Shown: positions 50,509 to 59,419, numbered from the stretch's first letter. The stretch is 64,000 bases of DNA from Prado023 sp963747335 (GCA_963747335.1 CAVVEV010000003.1:248001-312000), one strand, 5' to 3'. Program-made: numbers and translations. Notes: generated by a model from the sequence alone, not told the origin.

Positions 50509-52169
50509 GTGTGGTGTACGAGACCGGGGGCAAGGGCGCGGGCTGGGTCGACGATCGCCTGGGCAACTCCAGCTTCCTGCGGCGCCAGCTGAACAAGGTC
50601 TTCCCTGATCACTGGTCGTTCATGCTCGGCGAGATCGCCCTGTACTCGTTCATCGTCATCCTGCTCACCGGGGTGTACCTGACCCTGTGGTTCAAGCCCT
50701 CGATGATCGAGGTTGTCTACGACGGTTCCTACGCGCCCCTCAAGGGCGTGAAGATGAGTGAGGCGATGGCCTCCACGCTGGACATCTCCTTCGACGTCCG
50801 CGGCGGGCTGCTGATCCGCCAGATCCACCACATGGCGGCGCTGTTCTTCGTTGCCGCGATCGCGATCCACCTGCTGCGCGTGTTCTTCACCGGGGCGTTC
50901 CGCAAGCCGCGCGAGCTCAACTGGGTCATCGGCGTCGTGCTGTTCCTGCTGTCCATCGCGGCCGGCTTCTCCGGCTACTCCCTCCCCGACGACCTGCTCT
51001 CGGGCACGGGCCTGCGGATCACCCAGGGGATCATCCAGGCCTCACCGGTGATCGGGACCTGGTTCTCGTTCCTGCTCTTCGACGGGGAGTTTCCGGGCAC
51101 GGCGTTCATCCCCCGGCTCTACGGCGTCCACATCCTGCTGGTCCCCGGGCTGATCCTGGGGCTGGTCACGGCCCACCTGATGATGGTCTGGTACCAGAAG
51201 CACACCCAGTTCCCCGGCCCGGGCCGGACCAACGACAACGTCGTGGGCTACCCGTTCATGCCGGTCTACATGGCCAAGGCCGGTGGCTTCTTCTTCGTCG
51301 TGTTCGGCACGATCGTCGCACTCGCGGGGCTCTTCCAGATCAACCCCATCTGGGCCTACGGTCCCTACATCCCCGACCAGGTCACCGCTGGGTCGCAGCC
51401 GGACTGGTACGTCGGCTTCCTCGACGGCGCCCTGCGCCTCATGCCGCCGTGGGAGATCGTGGCCTTCGGGCACACGCTGAGCCTGAACCTGATCATCCCC
51501 GCGATGGTCCTCGCGCCGGTCCTCCTCGTGCTCGTCGGGGCGTACCCGTGGATCGAGCGCTACGCCACCAAGGACAACCGGGAGCACCACCTGCTCGACC
51601 GTCCGCGCAACGCCCCCACCCGCACTGCTCTCGGCGTTGCGATGCTGACCTTCTACATCGTCCTGATGATCGGCGGCGGCAACGACATCATCGCGTACAA
51701 CTTCGGCCTGAGCTTCAACACGATGATCCGGGTCCTTCAGGTCCTGCTCGTCGTGGGACCGATCGTGGCGTTCATCGTGACCAAGCGGTTCGCGCTCTCG
51801 CTGCAGCGCCGGGACCGTGACCTGCTCCTTCACGGTCGGGAGACCGGTCGGGTCCTGCGCCTGCCCAGCGGGGAGTTCCTCGAGATCCACGAGCCCGTGG
51901 ACGAGGAGTACCGGGCCAAGATCCTGTCGAAGAGCGACGTGGAGCCGCTGGCCCTGCCCGAGGCTGTCGACGAGAACGGCGTCGCCAACCCGACGCGGCG
52001 CAGGGAGCGGAGCAGGTCACGCTTCTCCCGGTTCTTCTACGCGGACAACGTGCCACTGCCCACCGAGGAGGAGCTCGCGGAGGCGCGGGTGCACATCGAC
52101 CACGAGCTCCATGACGCGGTCGAGTCCGGATCCCAGGCCGCAGCCGAGATCGCCGAGCACCAGCACTGA
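50505..52169 (+). CDS. qcrB: Cytochrome b subunit of the bc1 complex
   Basis: 554 residues. Haem b ligands are seen in LIRQIHHMAALFFVAAIAIHLLRVFF and RLYGVHILLVPGLILGLVTAHLMMVW. The Qo-site glutamate region is here PPWE (in LRLMPPWEIVAFG), the actinobacterial form of PEWY. The protein has the fused cytochrome b6/subunit IV layout with a cytoplasmic C-terminal extension of about 120 residues (DRDLLLHGRETGRVLRLPSG and on), typical of actinobacteria. It ends 41 bases from the convergent nuclease gene. Confidence 0.96.
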   Translation: MSVVYETGGKGAGWVDDRLGNSSFLRRQLNKVFPDHWSFMLGEIALYSFIVILLTGVYLTLWFKPSMIEVVYDGSYAPLKGVKMSEAMASTLDISFDVRGGLLIRQIHHMAALFFVAAIAIHLLRVFFTGAFRKPRELNWVIGVVLFLLSIAAGFSGYSLPDDLLSGTGLRITQGIIQASPVIGTWFSFLLFDGEFPGTAFIPRLYGVHILLVPGLILGLVTAHLMMVWYQKHTQFPGPGRTNDNVVGYPFMPVYMAKAGGFFFVVFGTIVALAGLFQINPIWAYGPYIPDQVTAGSQPDWYVGFLDGALRLMPPWEIVAFGHTLSLNLIIPAMVLAPVLLVLVGAYPWIERYATKDNREHHLLDRPRNAPTRTALGVAMLTFYIVLMIGGGNDIIAYNFGLSFNTMIRVLQVLLVVGPIVAFIVTKRFALSLQRRDRDLLLHGRETGRVLRLPSGEFLEIHEPVDEEYRAKILSKSDVEPLALPEAVDENGVANPTRRRERSRSRFSRFFYADNVPLPTEEELAEARVHIDHELHDAVESGSQAAAEIAEHQH

Positions 52170-52210
52170 TCGACGAGGTGCTGCGGTGCTGATGGTGCCG
52201 TGATCCCGTC

Positions 52211-53932
52211 CTAGCGAACCAGACCGAGGACCGGGTCACGAAGGTCCACCTCGAAGGCATCGCGGCGCGACGCAGCCCCTCGCAGGGGCAGCGCCAGGGG
52301 CGGCCCGTCGTGGTTCACCAGGCGGACTCCGGGGGAGAACAGCCAACGGGCCAGGATCTGGGTCTCCTCGGGCAGGGCCGCCGTGGTGGGCCGCAAGGGC
52401 TCGGACACCTCCTCGGCTGCTGCGAGGATCGCCGCGAGCGGCCCGGTGGGGTCGGTGCCCGGGGAGATGACTCCGGCTGCGGCCAACCGACCGTGGCGGA
52501 TGACGTGCACCTCCCAGCCTCGGTCCTCGGTCGGCCGGGCGGCGACGATCTGCAGGGTCCGGCCGAGGACGTCGCTGGTGGTGGCGGTGTCAACCCCCCG
52601 AAGGAGCGCCGTGAGGCGGTCGCGCCAGGCCCCGGCCTCCTCGTAGCGCTCCTGCTCGGCGAGGGTGGCCATTCGTGCGGAGAGGGCCTCCACGACCTCG
52701 GCGGGATCGCTGCCCAGCGCCAGACGCGCACGTCCGACGAGGGTCGCGTACTCCTCAGGGGTGACCTCACCGACACACGGGGCCGGGCACCGGCCGAGGT
52801 CGGCCAGGACGCAGGCTGAGGCCTTGGGTCGGCTCGACAGGGATTGGGAGCACGTCCGCAGCGGAAGGGCCTCCGCGAGCGCCTCAGCGGCGGCCTCGGC
52901 CGTTCGCCGACTGGTGAACGGGCCGATGTAGCGTGCGCCCCGGGCGACATCATCGCGAACCTTGCTCACCACGCTGACCCGGGGGAACCGTTCCACGGTG
53001 AGCTTGAGCCAGACGGCGTTCTGCGGCCGGGTGGAGCGGCGGTTGTACCGCGGGGCACGAGCCGCGATCGTGCGCAGCTCGCGCACCTGGGCCTCCAGGG
53101 GCGTGGCGCACGGCACGGCGACCACCTTGGTGGCCAGGCCGACCATCTCGGTCATCCGGCGCCGCTGCTCGGCGGCGGTGAAGTAGGACAGCACCCGCCT
53201 GCGGATCGAGCGGGAGGTGCCCACGTACAGCGCCGCGCCCTGCGCGTCCTCGAAGACGTAGACCCCGGGACCGTCGGGAAGGCCGTCGGCCAGGCCGCGC
53301 TTGCGCCGTCGGGCATCGGGCACGCGGCTGCTGTACCCCTGCAGCTCGGTGAGGCTGTGCACCCCGAGGTTGCCGACCCGCTCCATCAGGCCGTGCAGCA
53401 CATCCACGGTGGCCTGTGCGTCGGCCAATGCGCGGTGGTTGGGGGTGACCTCGGTGCGGAAGTGCCGGGCCAGGGTGCCCAGCTTGCAGTTGGGCACCTC
53501 GTCGCGGGTCAGGACGTGGCGTGCCAGGCGGGCGGTGTCCACGACCGGGGGATCGGGCCAGGGCATGTCCATGCGGGCGCAGGCGCCCCTCAGGAAGCTC
53601 ACGTCGTAGGGCGCGTTGTGGGCCACCAGCACCGCTCCCTGGGCGAACTCCAGGAACGCAGCCAGGGCCGCCGACAGCGGGGGAGCGCCCCGGAGCATGT
53701 CGTCGGTGATGCCGGTCAGGGCCCGGATGAACGGGGGCAGGGGCCGACCGAGGTGAACCAGGGTCTGGAACTGCCCGACCACCTCCCCGCCACGGACCTT
53801 GACGGCGCCGATCTCGGTGATCCCCGCACCCTCAGGGCTGCCCCCGTCGGTCTCGAGGTCGACCACGACGAACGTCACCTGGTCCAGGGCAGGCCCCATG
53901 TCGTCGAAGGTCAACTGGGTGGCCGCGCTCAT
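52211..53932 (-). CDS. DnaQ-like exonuclease fused to a GIY-YIG nuclease (UvrC/Cho-like)
   Basis: 573 residues. Residues 18-175 are a DEDDh 3'-5' exonuclease: FVVVDLETDGGSP, VLVAHNAPYDVSFLRGA and NHRALADAQATVDVL carry the acidic residues and His. Residues 230-310 are a GIY-YIG domain (GPGVYVFEDAQGAALYVGTSRSIRRR), followed by a UvrC-like segment with a Cys cluster (ACVLADLGRCPAPC) and a UVR-like helix pair (ATLAEQERYEEAGAWRDRLTAL). Rv2191 has the same fusion. A repair role is likely but not established. ATG 53932 is preferred; upstream codons are leader. Confidence 0.92.
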   Translation of the reverse strand: MSAATQLTFDDMGPALDQVTFVVVDLETDGGSPEGAGITEIGAVKVRGGEVVGQFQTLVHLGRPLPPFIRALTGITDDMLRGAPPLSAALAAFLEFAQGAVLVAHNAPYDVSFLRGACARMDMPWPDPPVVDTARLARHVLTRDEVPNCKLGTLARHFRTEVTPNHRALADAQATVDVLHGLMERVGNLGVHSLTELQGYSSRVPDARRRKRGLADGLPDGPGVYVFEDAQGAALYVGTSRSIRRRVLSYFTAAEQRRRMTEMVGLATKVVAVPCATPLEAQVRELRTIAARAPRYNRRSTRPQNAVWLKLTVERFPRVSVVSKVRDDVARGARYIGPFTSRRTAEAAAEALAEALPLRTCSQSLSSRPKASACVLADLGRCPAPCVGEVTPEEYATLVGRARLALGSDPAEVVEALSARMATLAEQERYEEAGAWRDRLTALLRGVDTATTSDVLGRTLQIVAARPTEDRGWEVHVIRHGRLAAAGVISPGTDPTGPLAAILAAAEEVSEPLRPTTAALPEETQILARWLFSPGVRLVNHDGPPLALPLRGAASRRDAFEVDLRDPVLGLVR

Positions 53933-53938
53933 GGCCCC

Positions 53939-53944
53939 ACGGTA
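53939..53944 (-). promoter_or_regulatory. Putative -10 element, leaderless exonuclease/GIY-YIG gene
   Basis: TACCGT on the minus strand, 6 nt before the ATG at 53932. Confidence 0.48.
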
Positions 53945-54052
53945 GGTGTGGGGTCCGACATCGACGTGGGTCCCACGCCGGGGCGGGTAGGCTTTCGCAC
54001 CATCACCCCGGCGTGCCCGCCGGCCGTCGAGCAGACCCAGGAGTCGACTGAC

Positions 54053-54289
54053 ATGTCCGACCTCACCGTCCCGGATGCTGCCAGCCGCTGGCGCTGCGCC
54101 CAGTGCGGCAACCTGACCCGCTTCGATGTCGTGCGCGAGGCACGAACCCGTGAGTTCTGGCACCAGGACCTCGCCGGCGAGCCGACCGTGGAGTCGGTCG
54201 AGGTCCTCGGCGACACGTTGGAGTCGGTCAGCTGCCGGTGGTGCGGCAGCGGTGCGGCGATCGAGGTCGTGGCCCGGCCTGACAGCTGA
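54053..54289 (+). CDS. Small zinc-ribbon-like protein
   Basis: 78 residues. WRCAQCGNLTRFDVVREARTREFWHQDLAGEP, then VESVSCRWCGSGAAIEVV gives two CxxC pairs, a likely zinc site. I recall the same small protein (C-A-Q-C-G-N-L-T-R-F-D-V) in many actinobacteria, with no known function. AGGAG lies 8-12 nt before the ATG. Its TGA overlaps the ATG of the membrane protein gene (TGATG), so the two are coupled. Confidence 0.8.
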   Translation: MSDLTVPDAASRWRCAQCGNLTRFDVVREARTREFWHQDLAGEPTVESVEVLGDTLESVSCRWCGSGAAIEVVARPDS

Positions 54290-55617
54290 TGCCGACCCGC
54301 GCCGACCGCACCCGGGCGCTGGCCCTGGCGCTGGTCTGGCTCGCGTACTTCACAGCCCTGCAGTGGAGCGTGGTGCGCTTCAAGGTCCCGATCGTCGTCG
54401 TCCTGACGGCCTCGGCCGTGGCGCTCACGGTGTGGCAGTGGCGCAGAGCTCGGATCGACCTCACGCCCCAGGCGGTTGCCGTCATGCTCGGGGGCAGCGC
54501 CCTGGCGACGGTGATCGTCCCGCTCTTCTCGTATCTGGAGGGGACCGGGCTGGCGGTGGCCAGGGCGCTGCTGGTTCTGGTTCCCCTGACCGTCGCGGCG
54601 CTCCTCTGGTCCGGACGCGAGGGCCCGGCGCGCGCCGCGCTCGTCACGGCCGTGCTCGGCTGCATCGCGGTGGGCACGGTGGCGATCCGCACCGACCCCG
54701 CCCCGCGGATCGACGTCTGGGTCACCCTCCAGCAGGCCAGCGATGCCCTCGCGCGTGGGGTGAGCTTCTACGAGGTCACGTGGTCGGGGTCCCCGGGCGT
54801 CGACGACGCGTTCACCTACCTGCCGTGGACAGCAGTCCTGCTGGCTCCCGGCCGATGGCTGGCCGGGGACGTGCGGTGGGCGCTGCTGGTCTGGACCCTC
54901 GTGGCGGCCGTGGGCGTCTGGGCGCTGGCGACGGGATCCCGCGGAGGTTCCGGAGGTCCCGGCTCCCGCTGGCGGGCGTCCGCGGTCATCGCCCTGATCC
55001 TGTTCGCCCCGGGCACGTTGACCCAGGTGGACCAGTCCTGGACCGAGCCGATGCTGCTGGCCGGGGTCGTGTGGTGGGCGGTACTCGTCGACCGGGACCG
55101 GGCCTGGTGGGCCGTGGTGCCGCTGGCGCTGGCGTGCGCCAGCAAGCAGCACATGGCACTTCTGCTGCCCGTCCTGCTGGTGTGGCGCCCGTTCGGGGTG
55201 TGGCGAACGCTGGCCACCGGGGCACTGACCGGCCTGCTCATCGCCCCCTGGTTCCTGGCCGGCCCGCAGGACTTCCTGCACGACACCGTGACGTTGCTCG
55301 TGTCCTTCCACGCGATCCTGTTCGCCAACACCCTCTACCTGCTCGCCCTCAACGTGTTCGGCGTGACCCTTCCGTTCTGGCTCACCGGACTGGTCGTGCT
55401 GGGTGCGGTGGGTGCGGTGACCCTGGTCGTCCGCAGGCGTCAGCCGGACCTGGGGGAGCTGCTCCGCTGGCTGGCCCTCCTGCTGCTCGTGGCCAACCTC
55501 GTGAACAAGCAGGCCTTCTACAACCAGTTCTGGCTGGCCGGGGCGCTCGTGGTCGCCGCGCTGGCACGACCGAGTTCGCAGGTGGCAGTTCCACGCGATG
55601 TCGGACCCCTCTCGTAG
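54289..55617 (+). CDS. Polytopic membrane protein, GT-C/DUF2029-like glycosyltransferase
   Basis: 442 residues with about 11 membrane helices. After the first periplasmic-type loop comes RIDVWVTLQQASDALARGVSFYEVTW and then FTYLPWTAVLLAPG, the loop arrangement of polyprenyl-phosphate-dependent GT-C enzymes such as GT87 mannosyltransferases. ALACASKQHMALLLPVLLVW matches the helix with Lys-Gln-His found in the same proteins. Activity and sugar are inferred from fold and from the nearby pimB and second GT-C gene. It starts within the stop of the zinc-ribbon gene. Confidence 0.72.
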   Translation: MPTRADRTRALALALVWLAYFTALQWSVVRFKVPIVVVLTASAVALTVWQWRRARIDLTPQAVAVMLGGSALATVIVPLFSYLEGTGLAVARALLVLVPLTVAALLWSGREGPARAALVTAVLGCIAVGTVAIRTDPAPRIDVWVTLQQASDALARGVSFYEVTWSGSPGVDDAFTYLPWTAVLLAPGRWLAGDVRWALLVWTLVAAVGVWALATGSRGGSGGPGSRWRASAVIALILFAPGTLTQVDQSWTEPMLLAGVVWWAVLVDRDRAWWAVVPLALACASKQHMALLLPVLLVWRPFGVWRTLATGALTGLLIAPWFLAGPQDFLHDTVTLLVSFHAILFANTLYLLALNVFGVTLPFWLTGLVVLGAVGAVTLVVRRRQPDLGELLRWLALLLLVANLVNKQAFYNQFWLAGALVVAALARPSSQVAVPRDVGPLS

Positions 55618-55655
55618 CGTCAGGGACAGAGCAGCCGGGGGTGAGGGAGGGGTCC

Positions 55656-55868
55656 ATGATCATCGATTGCGACGGGTGCCAGATGCGGGATCTGGCGTGT
55701 GAGGACTGCGTGGTGACGTTCCTGCTCGGGCCACCGGGGGGTCTGGGCTCGGCGGAGCAGAGCGCGCTGGCGGTGCTCGCCGAGGGTGGGCTGGTGCCTC
55801 CCCTGCGGATGCTCCCCGGTGGGGCGGCTGGCGAGCGGGACCCAGCTCGGGGTGTCGCGTCGGCCTGA
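55656..55868 (+). CDS. Small Cys-rich conserved protein
   Basis: 70 residues. IIDCDGCQMRDLACEDCVVTFLLG has four cysteines in two short pairs (CDGC, CEDC), a possible metal site; the rest is Gly/Ala-rich. The family is known to me as a conserved actinobacterial hypothetical next to pimB-type genes. GAGGGAGGGG lies before the ATG at 55656. Function unknown. Confidence 0.72.
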   Translation: MIIDCDGCQMRDLACEDCVVTFLLGPPGGLGSAEQSALAVLAEGGLVPPLRMLPGGAAGERDPARGVASA

Positions 55869-55895
55869 GTCCGGGCGTCGGCGGAGGGCGTGGGC

Positions 55896-55901
55896 CAAGA
55901 T
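55896..55901 (+). promoter_or_regulatory. Putative -10 element, leaderless pimB
   Basis: CAAGAT lies 6 nt before the ATG at 55908, whose upstream sequence has no ribosome binding site. It supports ATG 55908 over an in-frame codon at 55890. Confidence 0.4.
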
Positions 55902-55907
55902 GTGCCC

Positions 55908-57071
55908 ATGCGTGTGCTCTGCGTGACCAACGACTTCCCCCCGCGAGCCGGGGGCATCCAGGCCTTCGTGCATGGCGTCCTGGTCCGCCAGCCGGAGGGT
56001 TCTGTCGTCGTCTACGCCCCGAAGTGGAAGGGCGACGCGCAGTTCGACGCGGAGCAGCCGTTCCCCGTCGTCCGGCACTCGACCTCGCTGATGGTGCCCG
56101 AGCCGACGGTGCTGCGTCGCGCTCGTGAGATCGCGCGGGCCGAGGGGTGTGACGGCGTGGTGTTCGGCGCGGCGGCGCCCCTGGGCATGCTCGCTGCACG
56201 TCTGGCCTCCGCAGGGGTGCACACGAGCGTGGGCATCACGCACGGGCATGAGGCGGCCTGGGCCCAGACTCCCGGGGCGCGGCAGGCGCTGAACCGGATC
56301 GGGGAGGGGCTGGACCGAGTCACCTACCTCGGTGCCTACACGCGGAGCAAGATCTCGGCGGCGCTGAGCCCCGCTGCGGCAGGTCGGATGCGTCAGCTGG
56401 TGCCCGGGGTCGACTCCGAGACATTCCATCCCGGCTTGCGGGACGGCCCCGGACGGGAGATCCGCGACCGCCACGGCCTGGGTGATCGACCGGTCGTCGT
56501 GTGCGTGTCGCGGCTCATGCCGCGCAAGGGCCAGGACACGCTCATCCGGGTGCTGCCGCGCATCCGGGCGACCACGGGCCAGGATGTCGCGCTGCTGATC
56601 GTCGGGGGCGGGCCCTACCGGAAGGATCTTGCTGCGATGGTCGCCAAGGAGGGGCTCGGCGAGCACGTGGTCATCACCGGCGGCGTGCCCTGGTCCGAGC
56701 TCCCTGCGCACTATGCCGCCGGCGATGTGTTCGCGATGCCCAGCCGGACGCGGCAGCGGGGATGGGACGTCGAGGGTCTGGGGATCGTCTACCTGGAGGG
56801 TTCAGCGACTGGGTTGCCCGTGGTGTCGGGTGACTCCGGTGGCGCCCCGGACGCAGTGCGCGAGGGCGAGACCGGCTTCGTCGTCGGTGGCCGGGACTCC
56901 GATGCCCTGGTGGCGCGGGTCAGCCAGCTGCTGACAGACCCGGAACTGGCTGCACGGATGGGGGCCGCTGGCCGTCATTGGGTGGAGTCGTCGTGGGGAT
57001 GGGACCATTCCGCCGCGCGGTTGCGCGTGATGCTCGACGGCGGCGACCCGGATGCCGGCCCCATCGCCTGA
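55908..57071 (+). CDS. pimB: GT4 mannosyltransferase, PimB type
   Basis: 387 residues, GT-B fold. RVLCVTNDFPPRAGGIQAFVHGVL at the N-terminus, GITHGHEAAWAQTPG, LVPGVDSETFHPG, VVCVSRLMPRKGQDTLIRVLP, VIVGGGPYRKDL-like LLIVGGGPYRKDLAAM, and RQRGWDVEGLGIVYLEGSATGLPVVSGDSGGAPDAV form the GDP-mannose site. These match the alpha-1,6-phosphatidylinositol mannosyltransferase that makes Ac1PIM2 (Rv2188c). The pathway here is inferred from this similarity. The last 97 bases overlap the convergent GT-C gene. Confidence 0.9.
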   Translation: MRVLCVTNDFPPRAGGIQAFVHGVLVRQPEGSVVVYAPKWKGDAQFDAEQPFPVVRHSTSLMVPEPTVLRRAREIARAEGCDGVVFGAAAPLGMLAARLASAGVHTSVGITHGHEAAWAQTPGARQALNRIGEGLDRVTYLGAYTRSKISAALSPAAAGRMRQLVPGVDSETFHPGLRDGPGREIRDRHGLGDRPVVVCVSRLMPRKGQDTLIRVLPRIRATTGQDVALLIVGGGPYRKDLAAMVAKEGLGEHVVITGGVPWSELPAHYAAGDVFAMPSRTRQRGWDVEGLGIVYLEGSATGLPVVSGDSGGAPDAVREGETGFVVGGRDSDALVARVSQLLTDPELAARMGAAGRHWVESSWGWDHSAARLRVMLDGGDPDAGPIA

Positions 57072-58228
57072 CCCGCCGACCCCGCGGGACGCAGCACCAC
57101 GCCCAGAGCACAGGCGGTGGCGGCGATGGTCAGCCCCACGCGGACGGTCTGGACGGCCACGGCCACCGGGTTGCCGTCCAGGAGCGCGGAGTAGAGCCAC
57201 GGATAGACCAGGTGCGTGGCCAGGCCGGCTGCGATCAGCAGCATCGTGGTGCGTCGCATCCGGCTTGCGGGGTCACCGAGCGTCACGGCGCCCAGGGCCA
57301 GCAGCCAGATGAAGTACTGCCCGGAGAACACCCGACTCGTGGCCACCGTGAAAAGCACCGTGGCAAGCGCGACATCGGCACCGGACACACCCTCAAGGGC
57401 CCCACGCAGGCGCTGGACGGCGACCACCGCCAGCAGCACCAGGGTGACGAGGACCACGCCGCGAGCGACCAACTCCACCCCGACCGCCTCAACCTCGTGC
57501 GCGCCGTACTGGTACACCACCTCGACCGGGGCCCCGAGGAGCCGAGCCACCAGGAACGGCCATGCGGCCAACGACTCGATCTGCAGGCCCCGGTCGCGCT
57601 GACCGCCCAGGAAGGACATCGGGTCGACCGTGGTGACCATCAGGACCGAGGCGATGACCGCCGAGGACGCGAGGGCCCCGGCGATGCCACGGGGCAGGTC
57701 GCGTCGCCGCAGGGCGGTGAGGACCAGCAGCGGCCAGACCTTCAGCCAGGCCCCCACCCCGGCCAGGACGCCGCTGGCCAGCGGGTTGGCGACCATCAGC
57801 ACCGCGGCCACCGCGAACGCGGTCGGCACGACGTCGAAGCGTGCGAGCAGCAGCGGACCGACGACCAGCGGCACCAGGGCCCACAGTCGGGCGCCCCCGG
57901 CAAGGCCGGTCTGTCGGGCCTGGTGGACCAGCATGGCCATGATCGCGGCGTCGAAGGCCAGGAACAGCGTGACGAATCCCAGCCGATCGCCGGGGAGCCA
58001 TGCGCCGACCACGAACGCTGGTCCGGCCAGCGGTGGGTACTGCCACATCTCGTCGGTCGGGAATCGCCCGTACCGCAGGGATTCGGTCACCCAGTCGGCG
58101 TAGATGGTCAGGTCGTTGACCTGCTCCGGCCACGGGATGAGCCCGACGATGATCGCGACCAGGGCCAGGCGCAGGACCACCCAGAGGATCCATTCGCTCC
58201 ACGTCCGCTGCGTGGCGGGGCCGGCCAT
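56975..58228 (-). CDS. Polytopic membrane protein, GT87-like mannosyltransferase
   Basis: 417 residues with about 10-11 membrane helices. The first loop has WPEQVNDLTIYADWVTESLRYGRFPTDEMWQYPPLAGPAFVVG, the Asp-rich and YPP signature of the GT87 (DUF2029) family. Later, GVGAWLKVWPLLVLTALRRRD and SRVFSGQYFIWLLALG carry its Lys and SGQY motifs. Members add mannose from polyprenyl-phosphate-mannose to PIMs or lipomannan outside the membrane. Its ATG is 1 base after the TGA of the response-regulator gene (TGACATG), so the two are coupled. The hydrophilic C-terminal tail overlaps pimB by 97 bases. Confidence 0.82.
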   Translation of the reverse strand: MAGPATQRTWSEWILWVVLRLALVAIIVGLIPWPEQVNDLTIYADWVTESLRYGRFPTDEMWQYPPLAGPAFVVGAWLPGDRLGFVTLFLAFDAAIMAMLVHQARQTGLAGGARLWALVPLVVGPLLLARFDVVPTAFAVAAVLMVANPLASGVLAGVGAWLKVWPLLVLTALRRRDLPRGIAGALASSAVIASVLMVTTVDPMSFLGGQRDRGLQIESLAAWPFLVARLLGAPVEVVYQYGAHEVEAVGVELVARGVVLVTLVLLAVVAVQRLRGALEGVSGADVALATVLFTVATSRVFSGQYFIWLLALGAVTLGDPASRMRRTTMLLIAAGLATHLVYPWLYSALLDGNPVAVAVQTVRVGLTIAATACALGVVLRPAGSAGQAMGPASGSPPSSITRNRAAEWSHPHDDSTQ

Positions 58229-58229
58229 G

Positions 58230-58877
58230 TCAGGTCCGCAGCATCCCGAGCCGCTCGGCGGCCAGGACTGCCTGGCTGCGCGAGGTGACCCCGAGCTTGC
58301 GGTAGATGCCGGAGAGGTGCGACCGGGTCGTCGCCTCCGAGATGTACAGCCGTGCCGAGATGCCGTGGACGCTCAGCCCATCGGCTGCCAGCCTGAGCAC
58401 CTCGGACTCTCGCGGGGTCAGGCGTGGGCCCGCTCGTGCCTGCCGGCGCGGGGCCAGGACGTCATCGGCGACGAAGGCTCCCGGGGCCGCAACAGCGCGC
58501 AGGGCCGTGGTCACGAAGCGATCAGGCGTCGCGGTCTTGGGCATGTAGGCCGACGCGCCCAGGCTCAGCGCGGTGAGCATGGCCTCGTGGCTGGTGCTGT
58601 CGCTGAGCGCGATCACGGCCATCGCGGGCCAGCGATCCCGGGCGATCGCCACCACGTGCCCGCGCTCACTGCCGGGCAGGTCCAGGCTGACCACAAGGAC
58701 CTCGGCGCGCTGCTCGGCGACCTCCCGGAGTGCCGACTCGGCATCGACCGCCTGGGAGACGACGGCGCCGGCCGAGGCGAGCACGTCGGCCAGGCCGTGG
58801 CGCACGAGGTGGTGGGAGTCGGCGACCACCACGCGCAGGCCCTGGGCGGATCGGTGATCCTGGCTGACCACGTCCAC
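58230..58877 (-). CDS. NarL/LuxR-type response regulator with degenerate receiver
   Basis: 215 residues. The C-terminal LuxR helix-turn-helix is intact: RLTPRESEVLRLAADGLSVHGISARLYISEATTRSHLSGIYRKLGV. The receiver is not typical: the acidic pair reads VVVADSHHLVRHG (second Asp is Ser), and the phospho-acceptor position reads VLVVSLDLPGSE, where alignment on the Pro-Gly turn puts Ser in place of Asp. The Lys of MPKTATP remains. It probably works without classical phosphorylation; no kinase is adjacent. GTG 58877 is chosen because GGGGAGG lies 4 nt upstream; an earlier in-frame GTG is at 58925. Coupled to the GT87-like gene. Confidence 0.85.
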   Translation of the reverse strand: MDVVSQDHRSAQGLRVVVADSHHLVRHGLADVLASAGAVVSQAVDAESALREVAEQRAEVLVVSLDLPGSERGHVVAIARDRWPAMAVIALSDSTSHEAMLTALSLGASAYMPKTATPDRFVTTALRAVAAPGAFVADDVLAPRRQARAGPRLTPRESEVLRLAADGLSVHGISARLYISEATTRSHLSGIYRKLGVTSRSQAVLAAERLGMLRT

Positions 58878-58973
58878 CCCACCTCCCCGGCACCGGCTGG
58901 CCACCGGCTCCTGCCACACCGGCACTGGCGATCACGCTACAGCGCCAGTGGGGCGCTCAGGCGGCAAACCGGC

Positions 58974-58979
58974 TAGCCT
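58974..58979 (+). promoter_or_regulatory. Putative -10 element, leaderless SRPBCC gene
   Basis: TAGCCT lies 8 nt before the GTG at 58988 and no ribosome binding site is present. Confidence 0.45.
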
Positions 58980-58987
58980 GTGCGCTC

Positions 58988-59419
58988 GTGGCCGAGTTGA
59001 CGCATTCCAGCATCGTGATCGCGGCTGATCCCGCCGACATCATGGACATCATCGCCGACGTCGAGGCCTACGGGCAGTGGATCCCGGGGATCGACAAGGT
59101 CAGTGCCGAGGGCGTCGATGAGGACGGGCGTCCGGCGGAGGCGACTTTCACCGGCAACCTCGGCCTGATCAAGGACACCTACACCGTGGCCTACGACTGG
59201 GCCGAGACCGAGGTCTCCTGGCACCTGACCAAGGGCGAGATGCTCAGCGACCTGCACGGCACCTACACCTGCACCGACCTCGGCGACGGCACCACCCAGG
59301 TCGAGTACTCCCTGGCGGTGGAGCTTGCCGTGCCCGTGGTCGGGATGCTGCGCCGTCGTGGCGAGAAGGTCATCGTCGACTCCGCGTTGAAGGGTCTGAA
59401 GCGACGGGCGGAGGACTGA
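58988..59419 (+). CDS. SRPBCC/START-like lipid-binding domain protein
   Basis: 143 residues: THSSIVIAADPADIMDIIADVEAYGQWIPGI, then strands and SDLHGTYTCTDLGDGTTQVEYSLAVELAVPVVGML and a final helix EKVIVDSALKGLKRR. This is a helix-grip SRPBCC fold with a hydrophobic cavity, matching Rv2185c in position. Ligand unknown; many actinobacterial relatives sit beside acyl-CoA or glycerolipid genes, as here with plsC. The 120-residue gene starts right after its stop. Confidence 0.85.
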   Translation: MAELTHSSIVIAADPADIMDIIADVEAYGQWIPGIDKVSAEGVDEDGRPAEATFTGNLGLIKDTYTVAYDWAETEVSWHLTKGEMLSDLHGTYTCTDLGDGTTQVEYSLAVELAVPVVGMLRRRGEKVIVDSALKGLKRRAED

